A stretch of 5,367 nucleotides of DNA from NCBI GenBank assembly GCA_027037155.1, contig JALWBK010000304.1, positions 499 through 5,865 on the forward strand. The letters run 5' to 3'. This DNA comes from a bacterium. Lineage in GTDB: Bacteria > Thermosulfidibacterota > Thermosulfidibacteria > Thermosulfidibacterales > Thermosulfidibacteraceae. Of this stretch, positions 1 through 5,367 are shown one piece after another. The position numbers and the translations under genes were made by a program. Every line of letters starts with the position of its first letter. Positions within the stretch are counted from its first letter, which is position 1. Under the pieces are notes generated by a model that searched no databases, was not told the origin of the DNA, and was given only the letters and a program-made list of their open reading frames with translations.

Positions 1-407
1 CTCCTTTGCGACGCAAATTCATCAAGCCTCTTTATCTCTTTCTTCAAGACCTCCCTTCTAAACTCCTCATACTTCTTCTGCTTAAGCTTTTCCAAGATTT
101 TCACCTCTTTCTGAAGCTCTATAAGCTCCTCAATTATCTTATCTTTCTCCCTGTAAAGCGCGGCTAATCTATCCTTTAAGGCCTTCTCCCTATCTCTGAG
201 AGCAGAAAGAAGCTCAAAGTTGCTTCCCACCTCAGCAAAACTAACCACTCTATTGGGAAAACTGATGGATTTGATGTCATTAATCACTTTGTCAATCTCC
301 CTCTCAACCAAGCTTATCTGAGACTCCACATAGCCAAGTTCTGCCATTTTGGCATCTCTAAGCTTCATCTTCAGCTGCAATACCTTTTCCAACCTAAACC
401 TGAACAC
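1..407 (-). CDS. fliJ: FliJ, flagellar export chaperone/coiled-coil stalk protein (partial, C-terminus off the left edge)
   Basis: This frame runs open from a GTG at 407-405 to the left edge, giving 135 codons; FliJ is usually about 145-150 aa, so only roughly the last dozen residues should be missing. The product starts MFRFRLEKVLQLKMKLRDAK, the typical FliJ N-terminus, and is then almost entirely charged and helical (many E, K, L; one proline), as expected for a two-helix coiled coil. It ends in-window at LDEFASQR, which resembles the conserved FliJ C-terminal end. In the family, FliJ acts like the gamma subunit of F1-ATPase: it inserts into the FliI hexamer, contacts FlhA and helps open the export gate. 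Start choice: an in-frame TAG lies two codons upstream of the GTG, and the next ATG (codon 14) would remove the conserved N-terminus. It lies 10 nt downstream of fliI. All 13 arginine codons here are AGA or AGG. Confidence 0.93.
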   Translation of the reverse strand, partial: MFRFRLEKVLQLKMKLRDAKMAELGYVESQISLVEREIDKVINDIKSISFPNRVVSFAEVGSNFELLSALRDREKALKDRLAALYREKDKIIEELIELQKEVKILEKLKQKKYEEFRREVLKKEIKRLDEFASQR

Positions 408-415
408 AACCTATT

Positions 416-420
416 CCCTA
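416..420 (-). promoter_or_regulatory. Ribosome binding site of fliJ, overlapping the fliI stop codon
   Basis: On the minus strand the fliI stop TAG merges into TAGGG, whose AGGG part is followed by 8 nt and then the fliJ GTG at 407-405. The spacing is suitable for a Shine-Dalgarno element and supports the GTG as start. Termination of fliI would occur on top of this site, consistent with coupling. Confidence 0.55.
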
Positions 421-1767
421 CGAGAAGAGTTTCTTTAGTAACTCCTTTGTCTCCTCAAAAGAGAAATGCTCCTCCATGTCCTGCCTCAAAAAGGATTCTA
501 TCTTCCCCTTGTACTCTATGGCCTCGTCAATACTGGCATTACTTCCCTTCTTGTAAGCGCCTATGTTAATCAAATCCTCAGCTTCCCTGTACACGGCAAG
601 AAGGCTCTTAAGCCTTGCAGCCAACTGCTCATGTTCCCTGTCAACAATATCATGCATCAGCCTTGAAACGCTTTGCAAAACATCAATGGCAGGATAATGG
701 AATCTTGAAGCCAACTCTCTCGCCAAAACTATATGTCCATCCAGTATAGCTCTTACAGCATCGGCCACTGGCTCCTCCATATCGCTACCTTCCACCAAAA
801 CGGTGAAGATACCAGTGATACTGCCCTTATCGGAATTACCTGCCCGCTCCAAAAGTCGGGGCAACAGGGAAAACACCGAAGGGGTGTAACCTCTTGTGGT
901 AGGTGGCTCTCCCACAGAAATCCCTATCTCCCTCTGAGCCATGGCAAAGCGCGTAATAGAATCCATCATAAACAGCACATCCAGGCCTTTATCCCTAAAA
1001 TACTCAGCTATGGTCATGGCCACAAAGCAAGCGGCTTTCCTCAAAACCGCCGGCATGTCGGATGTGGCTACTACCACAACGCTTTTTGCCAAACCCTTCT
1101 CACCAAGGTTCTTATCTATAAACTCCCTTACCTCTCTGCCTCTTTCCCCCACCAAAGCGATTACATTCACATCCGCCTTGGCGTATCTGGCAATCATACC
1201 TAAAAGGGTACTCTTTCCCACTCCGGAACCAGCAAATATTCCTATCCTCTGTCCCTTACCAACGGTTAGAAGCGCATCTATTGCCTTAATACCCGTAGGG
1301 AGAACCTCGGTGATAGGCTTTCTCTCTAAAGGAGGCGGCGAAGACCTGTATATAGGAAGCTCACACTCCCAGATTATTGGACCCTTACCGTCCATAGGAT
1401 TACCCAAGCCATCAAGCACCCTACCAACCAGCCCCTCACCAACCTTTACCGAAACAAACCTTCCCGTAGCCAACACCTTGCTACCTACTGAAACACCGGC
1501 AAGCTCGCCAAAGGGCATCATAACCACGCGTTTGCCCCTGAAACCAACCACCTCAGCCAAGATAGGTCCGCCATTAACCCCACCGTTGTACTTTACACCC
1601 GTTCCCGGAAGGATGTAACAGAGCTCACCTAAGAAAGAAGCAGGACCCTCAGACTCCACAAAGAGTCCAACTATATTTTCAACTCTACCGTAGTGCTTTA
1701 CAGGATCGTATTCCTCAAGAGACTGCTTTAAAGCCTCCAGCTTAGGAAAGGGATGATTCTTCACCAC
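418..1767 (-). CDS. fliI: FliI, flagellum-specific type III export ATPase
   Basis: The 449 aa product is full length for FliI (about 435-460 aa). It hydrolyses ATP to help unfold and load export substrates and sits as a ring under the export gate, held by FliH. Visible parts: N-terminal beta-barrel domain (about 25-105) with the segment [13 protein letters not shown] at 115-127; Walker [10 protein letters not shown] at 179-187 with Lys185; the GERGREV motif at 207-213 with the likely catalytic Glu208; Walker B strand DVLFMMDS at 263-270 with Asp269; [15 protein letters not shown] at 286-300; and SVSR at 366-369, whose Arg369 is the probable arginine finger. The first codon is GTG. An in-frame TGA lies four codons upstream (1779-1777), leaving only two adjacent GTG codons as plausible starts. 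The gene overlaps the 3' end of fliH by 26 nt, and the Shine-Dalgarno match before it is poor. Flagellar context separates it from F1 beta, Rho and the virulence ATPase SctN. Confidence 0.98.
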   Translation of the reverse strand: MVKNHPFPKLEALKQSLEEYDPVKHYGRVENIVGLFVESEGPASFLGELCYILPGTGVKYNGGVNGGPILAEVVGFRGKRVVMMPFGELAGVSVGSKVLATGRFVSVKVGEGLVGRVLDGLGNPMDGKGPIIWECELPIYRSSPPPLERKPITEVLPTGIKAIDALLTVGKGQRIGIFAGSGVGKSTLLGMIARYAKADVNVIALVGERGREVREFIDKNLGEKGLAKSVVVVATSDMPAVLRKAACFVAMTIAEYFRDKGLDVLFMMDSITRFAMAQREIGISVGEPPTTRGYTPSVFSLLPRLLERAGNSDKGSITGIFTVLVEGSDMEEPVADAVRAILDGHIVLARELASRFHYPAIDVLQSVSRLMHDIVDREHEQLAARLKSLLAVYREAEDLINIGAYKKGSNASIDEAIEYKGKIESFLRQDMEEHFSFEETKELLKKLFS

Positions 1768-2578
1768 GCCATTTGCTCAACACCAATTCTTCAAACTCCC
1801 TGAGTCTCTCCTCCACACTCGTCTCAATGACCCCGGTTGTAGTCTCCACCACGCAAGCTCCCCTTTTAAGAGAAGAATCAGTAGCCACCGATACCGTAGC
1901 CGGCAGAGAGAGTCTCTCTTTAACAACATCGTAATCCTTGGGATTTAGCTTCAATTTGACCTTCTGCCCCTCTGCCACTCTATCGAGCAATTCTCTTACA
2001 GTATTGGCCACAACCTCTTCCTCAGGAACGACAAAAAATAGCTTCTTCATGGCCGTGCACACTACAGACACTGCAAGATCCTCTATCAATCTTAGCCTTT
2101 CCCGAAATTCCCTTTGAAGATCGCATAGGGTCTCTATACTCTCGGCTGCTCTGTCAAGAATAGAATTATACCTTTCTTCAATCACCCTTCTTGCTTCAGC
2201 CTTGCCCTCCTCAAATCCTCTATCAAAACCATCCTTAAACCCTTTATCAAACCCCTCTTTTCTGCCCTGATTTATCCCCTCCTGCCTACCCTTTTCATAT
2301 CCCTCCTTCCGACCAGCCTCAAAACCCTCCTTATAGCCCTTTTCAAAGCCCTCTTTCCGGGCCTGATCCAGCTTCCTTTTAACCTCCTCTTTCAAGTCAA
2401 GCTTTATTTTAGAAGATTCCTTAACAGACTCCGAAACTTCCTTAACTTCCTCCTTTGAAATATCTTCAGAATCCGACTGTTGCTCATCCAAGATACTTAT
2501 CAAACAAAACTTTCCTAATCTTCCCTCATCTATCTCATCGGCCTTTATGATGCGCCTACTACGTGATGATTTCTTCAC
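1742..2578 (-). CDS. fliH: FliH, flagellar export ATPase regulator/stator
   Basis: The 278 aa product lies between fliG and fliI and has the FliH architecture. In the family a FliH dimer binds the FliI N-terminus, restrains its ATPase activity and links it to FliN of the C-ring and to FlhA; its two halves resemble the b and delta subunits of F-type ATPases. Seen here: a basic N-terminus with [10 protein letters not shown] at 7-16; a Ser/Glu/Lys-rich, probably disordered stretch at about 33-66; thirteen glycines exactly every fourth residue from Gly77 to Gly125; a helix at about 126-165; and a globular C-terminal domain (about 165-265). It has no Trp near the N-terminus and only Trp270 overall, unlike enterobacterial FliH. 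Length is somewhat above the Salmonella protein (235 aa). The start is GTG, forced by an in-frame TAG at 2590-2588 and supported by a strong AGGAGG site. It overlaps fliG by 20 nt and fliI by 26 nt. Confidence 0.95.
   Translation of the reverse strand: MKKSSRSRRIIKADEIDEGRLGKFCLISILDEQQSDSEDISKEEVKEVSESVKESSKIKLDLKEEVKRKLDQARKEGFEKGYKEGFEAGRKEGYEKGRQEGINQGRKEGFDKGFKDGFDRGFEEGKAEARRVIEERYNSILDRAAESIETLCDLQREFRERLRLIEDLAVSVVCTAMKKLFFVVPEEEVVANTVRELLDRVAEGQKVKLKLNPKDYDVVKERLSLPATVSVATDSSLKRGACVVETTTGVIETSVEERLREFEELVLSKWRGEESSLS
2204..2350 (-). repeat. GxxxG repeat segment of FliH (13 glycines at 4-residue spacing)
   Basis: Glycine occupies residues 77, 81, 85, 89, 93, 97, 101, 105, 109, 113, 117, 121 and 125 without a miss, giving 12 consecutive GxxxG steps. 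The residue after each glycine is aromatic in seven cases (F78, Y82, F86, Y94, F110, F114, F118 and F122 make eight with both ends counted) and otherwise R, I or K; the other two positions are mostly E, K, D, Q or R. In DNA it is an imperfect 12-nt tandem array built around GAG-GGN-TTT-like codons. Such glycine repeats are known in FliH and in the related type III secretion proteins, where they are thought to pack helices tightly in the dimer. The codons vary, so this is a protein-level repeat kept by selection rather than a fresh DNA duplication. Confidence 0.93.
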
Positions 2579-3590
2579 CGGCGCCTCCTATTGAAATAAC
2601 GCCTTCATCTTCAAGCTTCCTAACCAGCTCCACTATCTCCCTCTGTGCAGCCTCCACATCCTTCAGCTTAACGGGACCAAGGTACTCCATCTCCTCTTTA
2701 AGGGTCTCTGCAGCTCTCTTTGACATGTTGCTAAAGAACTTCTCCTTCAACTCCTCAGAGGCACCCTTGAGAGCAACAGTAAGCACCTTCTTGTCAACAC
2801 GCTTGAGAATCTCTCTGATCGCAACATCGTCAAGTTTGACGATATCTTCAAAGACGAACATGAGGTCTCTAACCTGCGTAGCAAGGTCCGGATTCTGTTT
2901 GGCAAGCTCGTCAAGGATGGACTTGGTATCGTCTCTATTCATCCTATTGAGGATCTCTGCCACCGTCTTGGGACCACCAATCTCAACATTTGTGGTGCTA
3001 ACACTCTGAAGCTTCTCCTCAAGTACCACAGAAAGACGTCTCAAAACCTCTGGAGAGATATCGCTCAAACTGGCAAGACGCTTTACCACCTCTACCCTTA
3101 AATCTTCAGGAAGCTCCGCCAAACACTCGGCAGCCTTTGGAGGATCCAAATGCGCAAGTATAAGGGCTATGGTTTGTGGATGCTCCTTCTGTATAATCTT
3201 GGCCAACTGCTGTGGCCTAATGTTCTTCAATGCCTCAAAACCGATGGATGTCTCCATATTTTTAACAAGGCTTGCCACCACCCTTTTTGCCTTCTCAGGA
3301 CCCAATGCCTCCACCAGAATCTTTTTAGCGTATTCCACTCCACCTTTAGCAAGGTGTTCCTTGGCCACTGAAAGGGTAAAGAACTCTTCCAGAACAGCCT
3401 TGGCTATCTCTGGATCAACGGATTTCATCATAGCGATCTCTTTGGTAATCTCCATTATCGCTTCTTCGGAAAGCTCGCGGAAGATCTTGGTAGCAACCTC
3501 AGGTCCCAACAGAATAATCAATATAGCAGCCTTCTGAACACCCGTGAGCTCATCAACAGACAGATGCTGTTCCTCAACCTTCTCAGCCAT
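2559..3590 (-). CDS. fliG: FliG, flagellar motor switch/rotor protein
   Basis: The 343 aa product is of normal FliG length. It forms the upper layer of the C-ring, binds the FliF C-terminus through its N-domain, binds FliM through the middle domain, and receives torque from the MotA-type stator through its C-domain. Visible landmarks: the N-domain opening LTGVQKAAILIILLG at 15-29; the FliM-binding EHPQT motif at 136-140; the Gly205-Gly206 hinge between middle and C domains; the MFVF motif at 244-247; and ALKGA at 273-277. Aligning by eye with the E. coli torque residues K264, R281, D288, D289 and R297 gives K275, R292, E299, E300 and K308, so charge is kept throughout. The start is ATG at 3590-3588, sharing one base with the fliF stop (TGATG), preceded by GAGGGAG. 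The last 20 nt overlap fliH. Confidence 0.98.
   Translation of the reverse strand: MAEKVEEQHLSVDELTGVQKAAILIILLGPEVATKIFRELSEEAIMEITKEIAMMKSVDPEIAKAVLEEFFTLSVAKEHLAKGGVEYAKKILVEALGPEKAKRVVASLVKNMETSIGFEALKNIRPQQLAKIIQKEHPQTIALILAHLDPPKAAECLAELPEDLRVEVVKRLASLSDISPEVLRRLSVVLEEKLQSVSTTNVEIGGPKTVAEILNRMNRDDTKSILDELAKQNPDLATQVRDLMFVFEDIVKLDDVAIREILKRVDKKVLTVALKGASEELKEKFFSNMSKRAAETLKEEMEYLGPVKLKDVEAAQREIVELVRKLEDEGVISIGGAGEEIIT
2584..2589 (-). promoter_or_regulatory. Strong ribosome binding site of fliH inside fliG
   Basis: The minus strand reads AGGAGG followed by CGCCG (5 nt) and the GTG start of fliH at 2578-2576. It is a full consensus Shine-Dalgarno match, the best in the window, and lies within the last codons of fliG (Ile-Gly-Gly-Ala-Gly). 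It decides the GTG as the fliH start. Confidence 0.8.
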
Positions 3591-5308
3591 CAGAACTCTC
3601 CCTCAATCCAAGACTCAATCAATTTAGCTGCAGCCCCAGGATTCTTGCTGGTCCACTCCCTAACCTTCTCAAGCATGGCTTTAGTCTTCAGCTTCTCACT
3701 TTTCAGATTTTCAAAAATGTCCTCCCCCATAAGCTCCTTGGCAAGCTCCTCCGATTCAGGAAGCTCAAGCTCCTCTTCCTCCTTCACTCCAGCAGCCTTG
3801 GAATACACAGCGACTGCCTGAGAAACACCAGCTTGAGAGGCTACTTCTTCAGCAACTCCCTCCCCTCTCAAGGGTACTCCAGGCTCCTCTTTTGCCCCGC
3901 CTCCCTCAATGATATATCTAACCAGAGGCCTTATAACGAACAGGAGAAAGAGAATAACGAAAACGAAAAACGCACCATACTTTATTAGAGATATTATAAA
4001 CTCCCTCTGCTCCATCTTCTTCAGCTCCTCCGCCTCCTTCTTGAGCAGATCATTCCTAAACCTCAGGTTTACCACCTCAACCACGTCTCCTCTTTTACGA
4101 TTGTACCCGATAGCAGCCATTACAAGCTTCTTTATAGACTGCAGCTCCTGCTCCGAAAGTGGCTTGTAAACCTCCTCTTCCTTTTTTCCTTTCTTCACCT
4201 TCTCATAATGGCCGTCTACAGTAACAGAAGCGGTGATTCTCTTTATAACACCAGGGGGCACAACAACCCTCTCTGTGGTCTTGCTTATCTCATAGTTTCT
4301 TGTAACCTTCCTGCGTGTGTAGTTCACAGACTGATTAGCCAAGATCTTCTGAGCAGGTCCCAGGTTGGATTGTACACCTGGCACCCCACCGACACCAGGG
4401 ACCTTACCCTGAGCACTCTCTTCCACCGTCTGCTCACTTCTCACAACATTCTCTGGGTCGTAAACCTCCTTAAACTTCTCTACCTTGCTGTAATCAAGCT
4501 CCACAGTGACCTTGGCAACGGCCTTCCCAGGACCAAGGGTCCTCTCAAGAAGGGAGAGTATCTTCTTTTCATAAAGCTTTTCCAGCTTTCTCTTGTACTC
4601 CAGCCCCTTGGCAACGGCAGCTCCCATCTCCCCTTCTTTTTCCGCCAACATCTCCGTGAGGTCCCTTCCCAGCGTATCAACCACCGTAACGTTTTCTGGC
4701 TTCAGCCCCTCAACGGCACTGGCCACAAGATGAACTATCGCCTTCACCTGAGATGGCTTAAGATCCACACCAGGTCTTAACTTCAAAACCACAGTGGCTT
4801 TAGGCGGTTTTTGTTCTTCAAGAAAAACACTCTTTTTTGGAATAACCAGAAGGACCCGAGCATCCTCCACAGGATCAAGCTGCCTGATGGTACGGGCGAG
4901 TTCCCCCTGCAGCGCACGAACGTAGTTCACATGCTCAAGAAACTGGGTCATACCTATATTTGTCTTGTCAAAGATCTCAAAGCCAACACCACCACCCTTG
5001 GGCAATCCCTCGCCTGCAAACTCCAGTCTTAAAGCATACACCTTATCCTTGGGAACAAGGATGGTGGTTCCTTGCTTGGCAAGTTTAAAAGGAATACCCT
5101 TAGTTTGAAGCTCTTTCACAATTCTTCCTGCATCGGTGGGATCAAGGTTGGAGTAAAGGACACCATACTCGGTTCTACTCCCCATAAAAGCTACCGCCAC
5201 CAGGGCAAGAAAGGCCAGAGCTGCAACACCAAAAACGACAAACTTCTGCCACCGAGGAAGTCTCTTGAAGGGCTCCGTAATAGACTTAAGATAATCGGCC
5301 AAAGCCAT
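3590..5308 (-). CDS. fliF: FliF, flagellar MS-ring protein
   Basis: The 572 aa product is full length for FliF (about 530-580 aa). It oligomerises into the inner-membrane MS ring that houses the export gate and carries the rod above and FliG below. Visible parts: membrane segment 1 at about 22-43, just after a basic stretch (FKRLPRWQK); ring-building motif 1 beginning YGVLYSNLDPTDAGRIV at 48-64; ring-building motif 2 of the YscJ/FliF family (about 120-215), including ARVLLVIPKKSVF and the LKPSQV segment; the beta-collar/RBM3 region (about 225-440) with its loop RSEQTVEES and GGVPGVQSNL at 300-326; membrane segment 2 at about 447-470; and a cytoplasmic tail with an acidic linker (about 519-540). 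The tail ends in an NPGAAAKLIESWIEGEF helix containing Trp567, the expected FliG-binding site. The start ATG lies 4 nt after the fliE stop. The stop overlaps the fliG ATG by one base. Confidence 0.98.
   Translation of the reverse strand: MALADYLKSITEPFKRLPRWQKFVVFGVAALAFLALVAVAFMGSRTEYGVLYSNLDPTDAGRIVKELQTKGIPFKLAKQGTTILVPKDKVYALRLEFAGEGLPKGGGVGFEIFDKTNIGMTQFLEHVNYVRALQGELARTIRQLDPVEDARVLLVIPKKSVFLEEQKPPKATVVLKLRPGVDLKPSQVKAIVHLVASAVEGLKPENVTVVDTLGRDLTEMLAEKEGEMGAAVAKGLEYKRKLEKLYEKKILSLLERTLGPGKAVAKVTVELDYSKVEKFKEVYDPENVVRSEQTVEESAQGKVPGVGGVPGVQSNLGPAQKILANQSVNYTRRKVTRNYEISKTTERVVVPPGVIKRITASVTVDGHYEKVKKGKKEEEVYKPLSEQELQSIKKLVMAAIGYNRKRGDVVEVVNLRFRNDLLKKEAEELKKMEQREFIISLIKYGAFFVFVILFLLFVIRPLVRYIIEGGGAKEEPGVPLRGEGVAEEVASQAGVSQAVAVYSKAAGVKEEEELELPESEELAKELMGEDIFENLKSEKLKTKAMLEKVREWTSKNPGAAAKLIESWIEGEF
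3598..3604 (-). promoter_or_regulatory. Ribosome binding site of fliG
   Basis: GAGGGAG lies 7 nt before the fliG ATG, inside the last codons of fliF. With the TGATG stop-start overlap it supports this start and suggests coupled translation of fliF and fliG. Confidence 0.65.
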
Positions 5309-5312
5309 CTAT

Positions 5313-5367
5313 TTACACCTGCATACGCATTATCTCCTGATAAGCCTCCAGAGCCTTGTTTCTCACC
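5313..5367 (-). CDS. fliE: FliE, hook-basal body complex protein (partial, C-terminal 17 residues)
   Basis: Reading leftward from the right edge, the frame gives VRNKALEAYQEIMRMQV followed by TAA at 5315-5313. This matches the conserved FliE C-terminus, where VRNKxxEAYQEIMRMxV is near invariant in the family. FliE is a small (about 100 aa) rod component that connects the FliF ring to the proximal rod and is itself exported. The rest of the gene lies beyond the window. Its place directly before fliF, with 4 nt between them, is the standard order and supports the call despite the short stretch. Confidence 0.92.
   Translation of the reverse strand, partial: VRNKALEAYQEIMRMQV
5316..5320 (-). promoter_or_regulatory. 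Ribosome binding site of fliF, inside the end of fliE
   Basis: AGGTG, formed by the last codons of fliE, lies 7 nt before the fliF ATG at 5308-5306. It is a moderate Shine-Dalgarno match and the only one near this start. Confidence 0.5.

Noticed and set aside
408..417. Search for a promoter or other element in the fliI-fliJ spacer
   Set aside because: Ten bases leave room only for the end of the fliJ ribosome site; no promoter or hairpin is possible there.
733..1203. Plus-strand open frame (156 codons) opposite fliI
   Set aside because: It overlaps the other antisense frame and the conserved FliI motifs and shows no protein-like domain pattern.
941..1618. Long plus-strand open frame (225 codons) opposite fliI
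   Set aside because: It lies wholly antisense to the strongly conserved ATPase core, gives a Ser/Thr/Pro/Leu-rich composition with no recognisable motif, and is what the codon bias of the minus-strand gene would produce.
2260..2310. AAGGAGGG followed closely by an out-of-frame ATG inside the fliH repeat, looking like an internal translation start
   Set aside because: The reading frame from that ATG closes after eight codons, and the GGAGG-like strings come simply from Lys-Glu-Gly codons of the GxxxG repeat.
2563..3009. Plus-strand open frame (148 codons) opposite fliG, very Ser-rich
   Set aside because: The serine-rich product mirrors Glu- and Lys-rich codons of fliG read backwards; it has no homology I recognise and no context as a gene.
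4208..4780. Plus-strand open frame (190 codons) opposite fliF
   Set aside because: Antisense to the FliF periplasmic region, with no recognisable domain; treated as a shadow of fliF.
4807..4838. Inverted repeat GTTTTT...AAAAAC followed by a T-run on the plus strand, resembling a terminator
   Set aside because: The stem is only six A/T-rich pairs, the site lies inside fliF coding sequence, and no plus-strand gene precedes it.

Overview
The window is a block of bacterial flagellar genes, all on the minus strand and read from right to left: fliE (3' end only), fliF, fliG, fliH, fliI, fliJ (5' part only). This is the classical fliEFGHIJ order. Nothing else in the window looks like a gene, RNA, mobile element, CRISPR array or phage remnant. 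Essentially every base is coding; the only spacers are 4 nt (fliE-fliF) and 10 nt (fliI-fliJ). No promoter or terminator is visible, so the operon promoter must lie beyond the right edge and transcription must run off the left edge.

Layout. 5313-5367: last 17 codons of fliE (rod/MS-ring junction). 3590-5308: fliF (MS ring, 572 aa, two membrane segments). 2559-3590: fliG (rotor/switch protein, 343 aa). 1742-2578: fliH (negative regulator and stator of the export ATPase, 278 aa, with a long unbroken GxxxG run). 418-1767: fliI (export ATPase, 449 aa, intact Walker motifs). 1-407: fliJ (export-gate coiled coil, first 135 codons).

How they work together. FliF forms the inner-membrane ring, and its cytoplasmic C-terminus docks FliG, which takes torque from the stator. 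FliE joins the ring to the rod. FliH, FliI and FliJ form the F1/V1-ATPase-like complex beneath the ring that feeds the type III export gate. Four of the five gene junctions overlap or nearly abut, and fliH, fliI and fliJ all begin with GTG, which suggests translational coupling.

Organism. The proteins are rich in Lys, Glu, Val and Ile, base composition is intermediate, and arginine is often written AGA/AGG (all 13 arginines in the fliJ part). This hints at a thermophilic or deep-branching flagellated bacterium, but the inference is weak and I name no taxon. I found no previously undescribed system here. The points most worth a second look are the 13-glycine periodic segment in FliH and the coupled GTG-start arrangement of fliH-fliI-fliJ.
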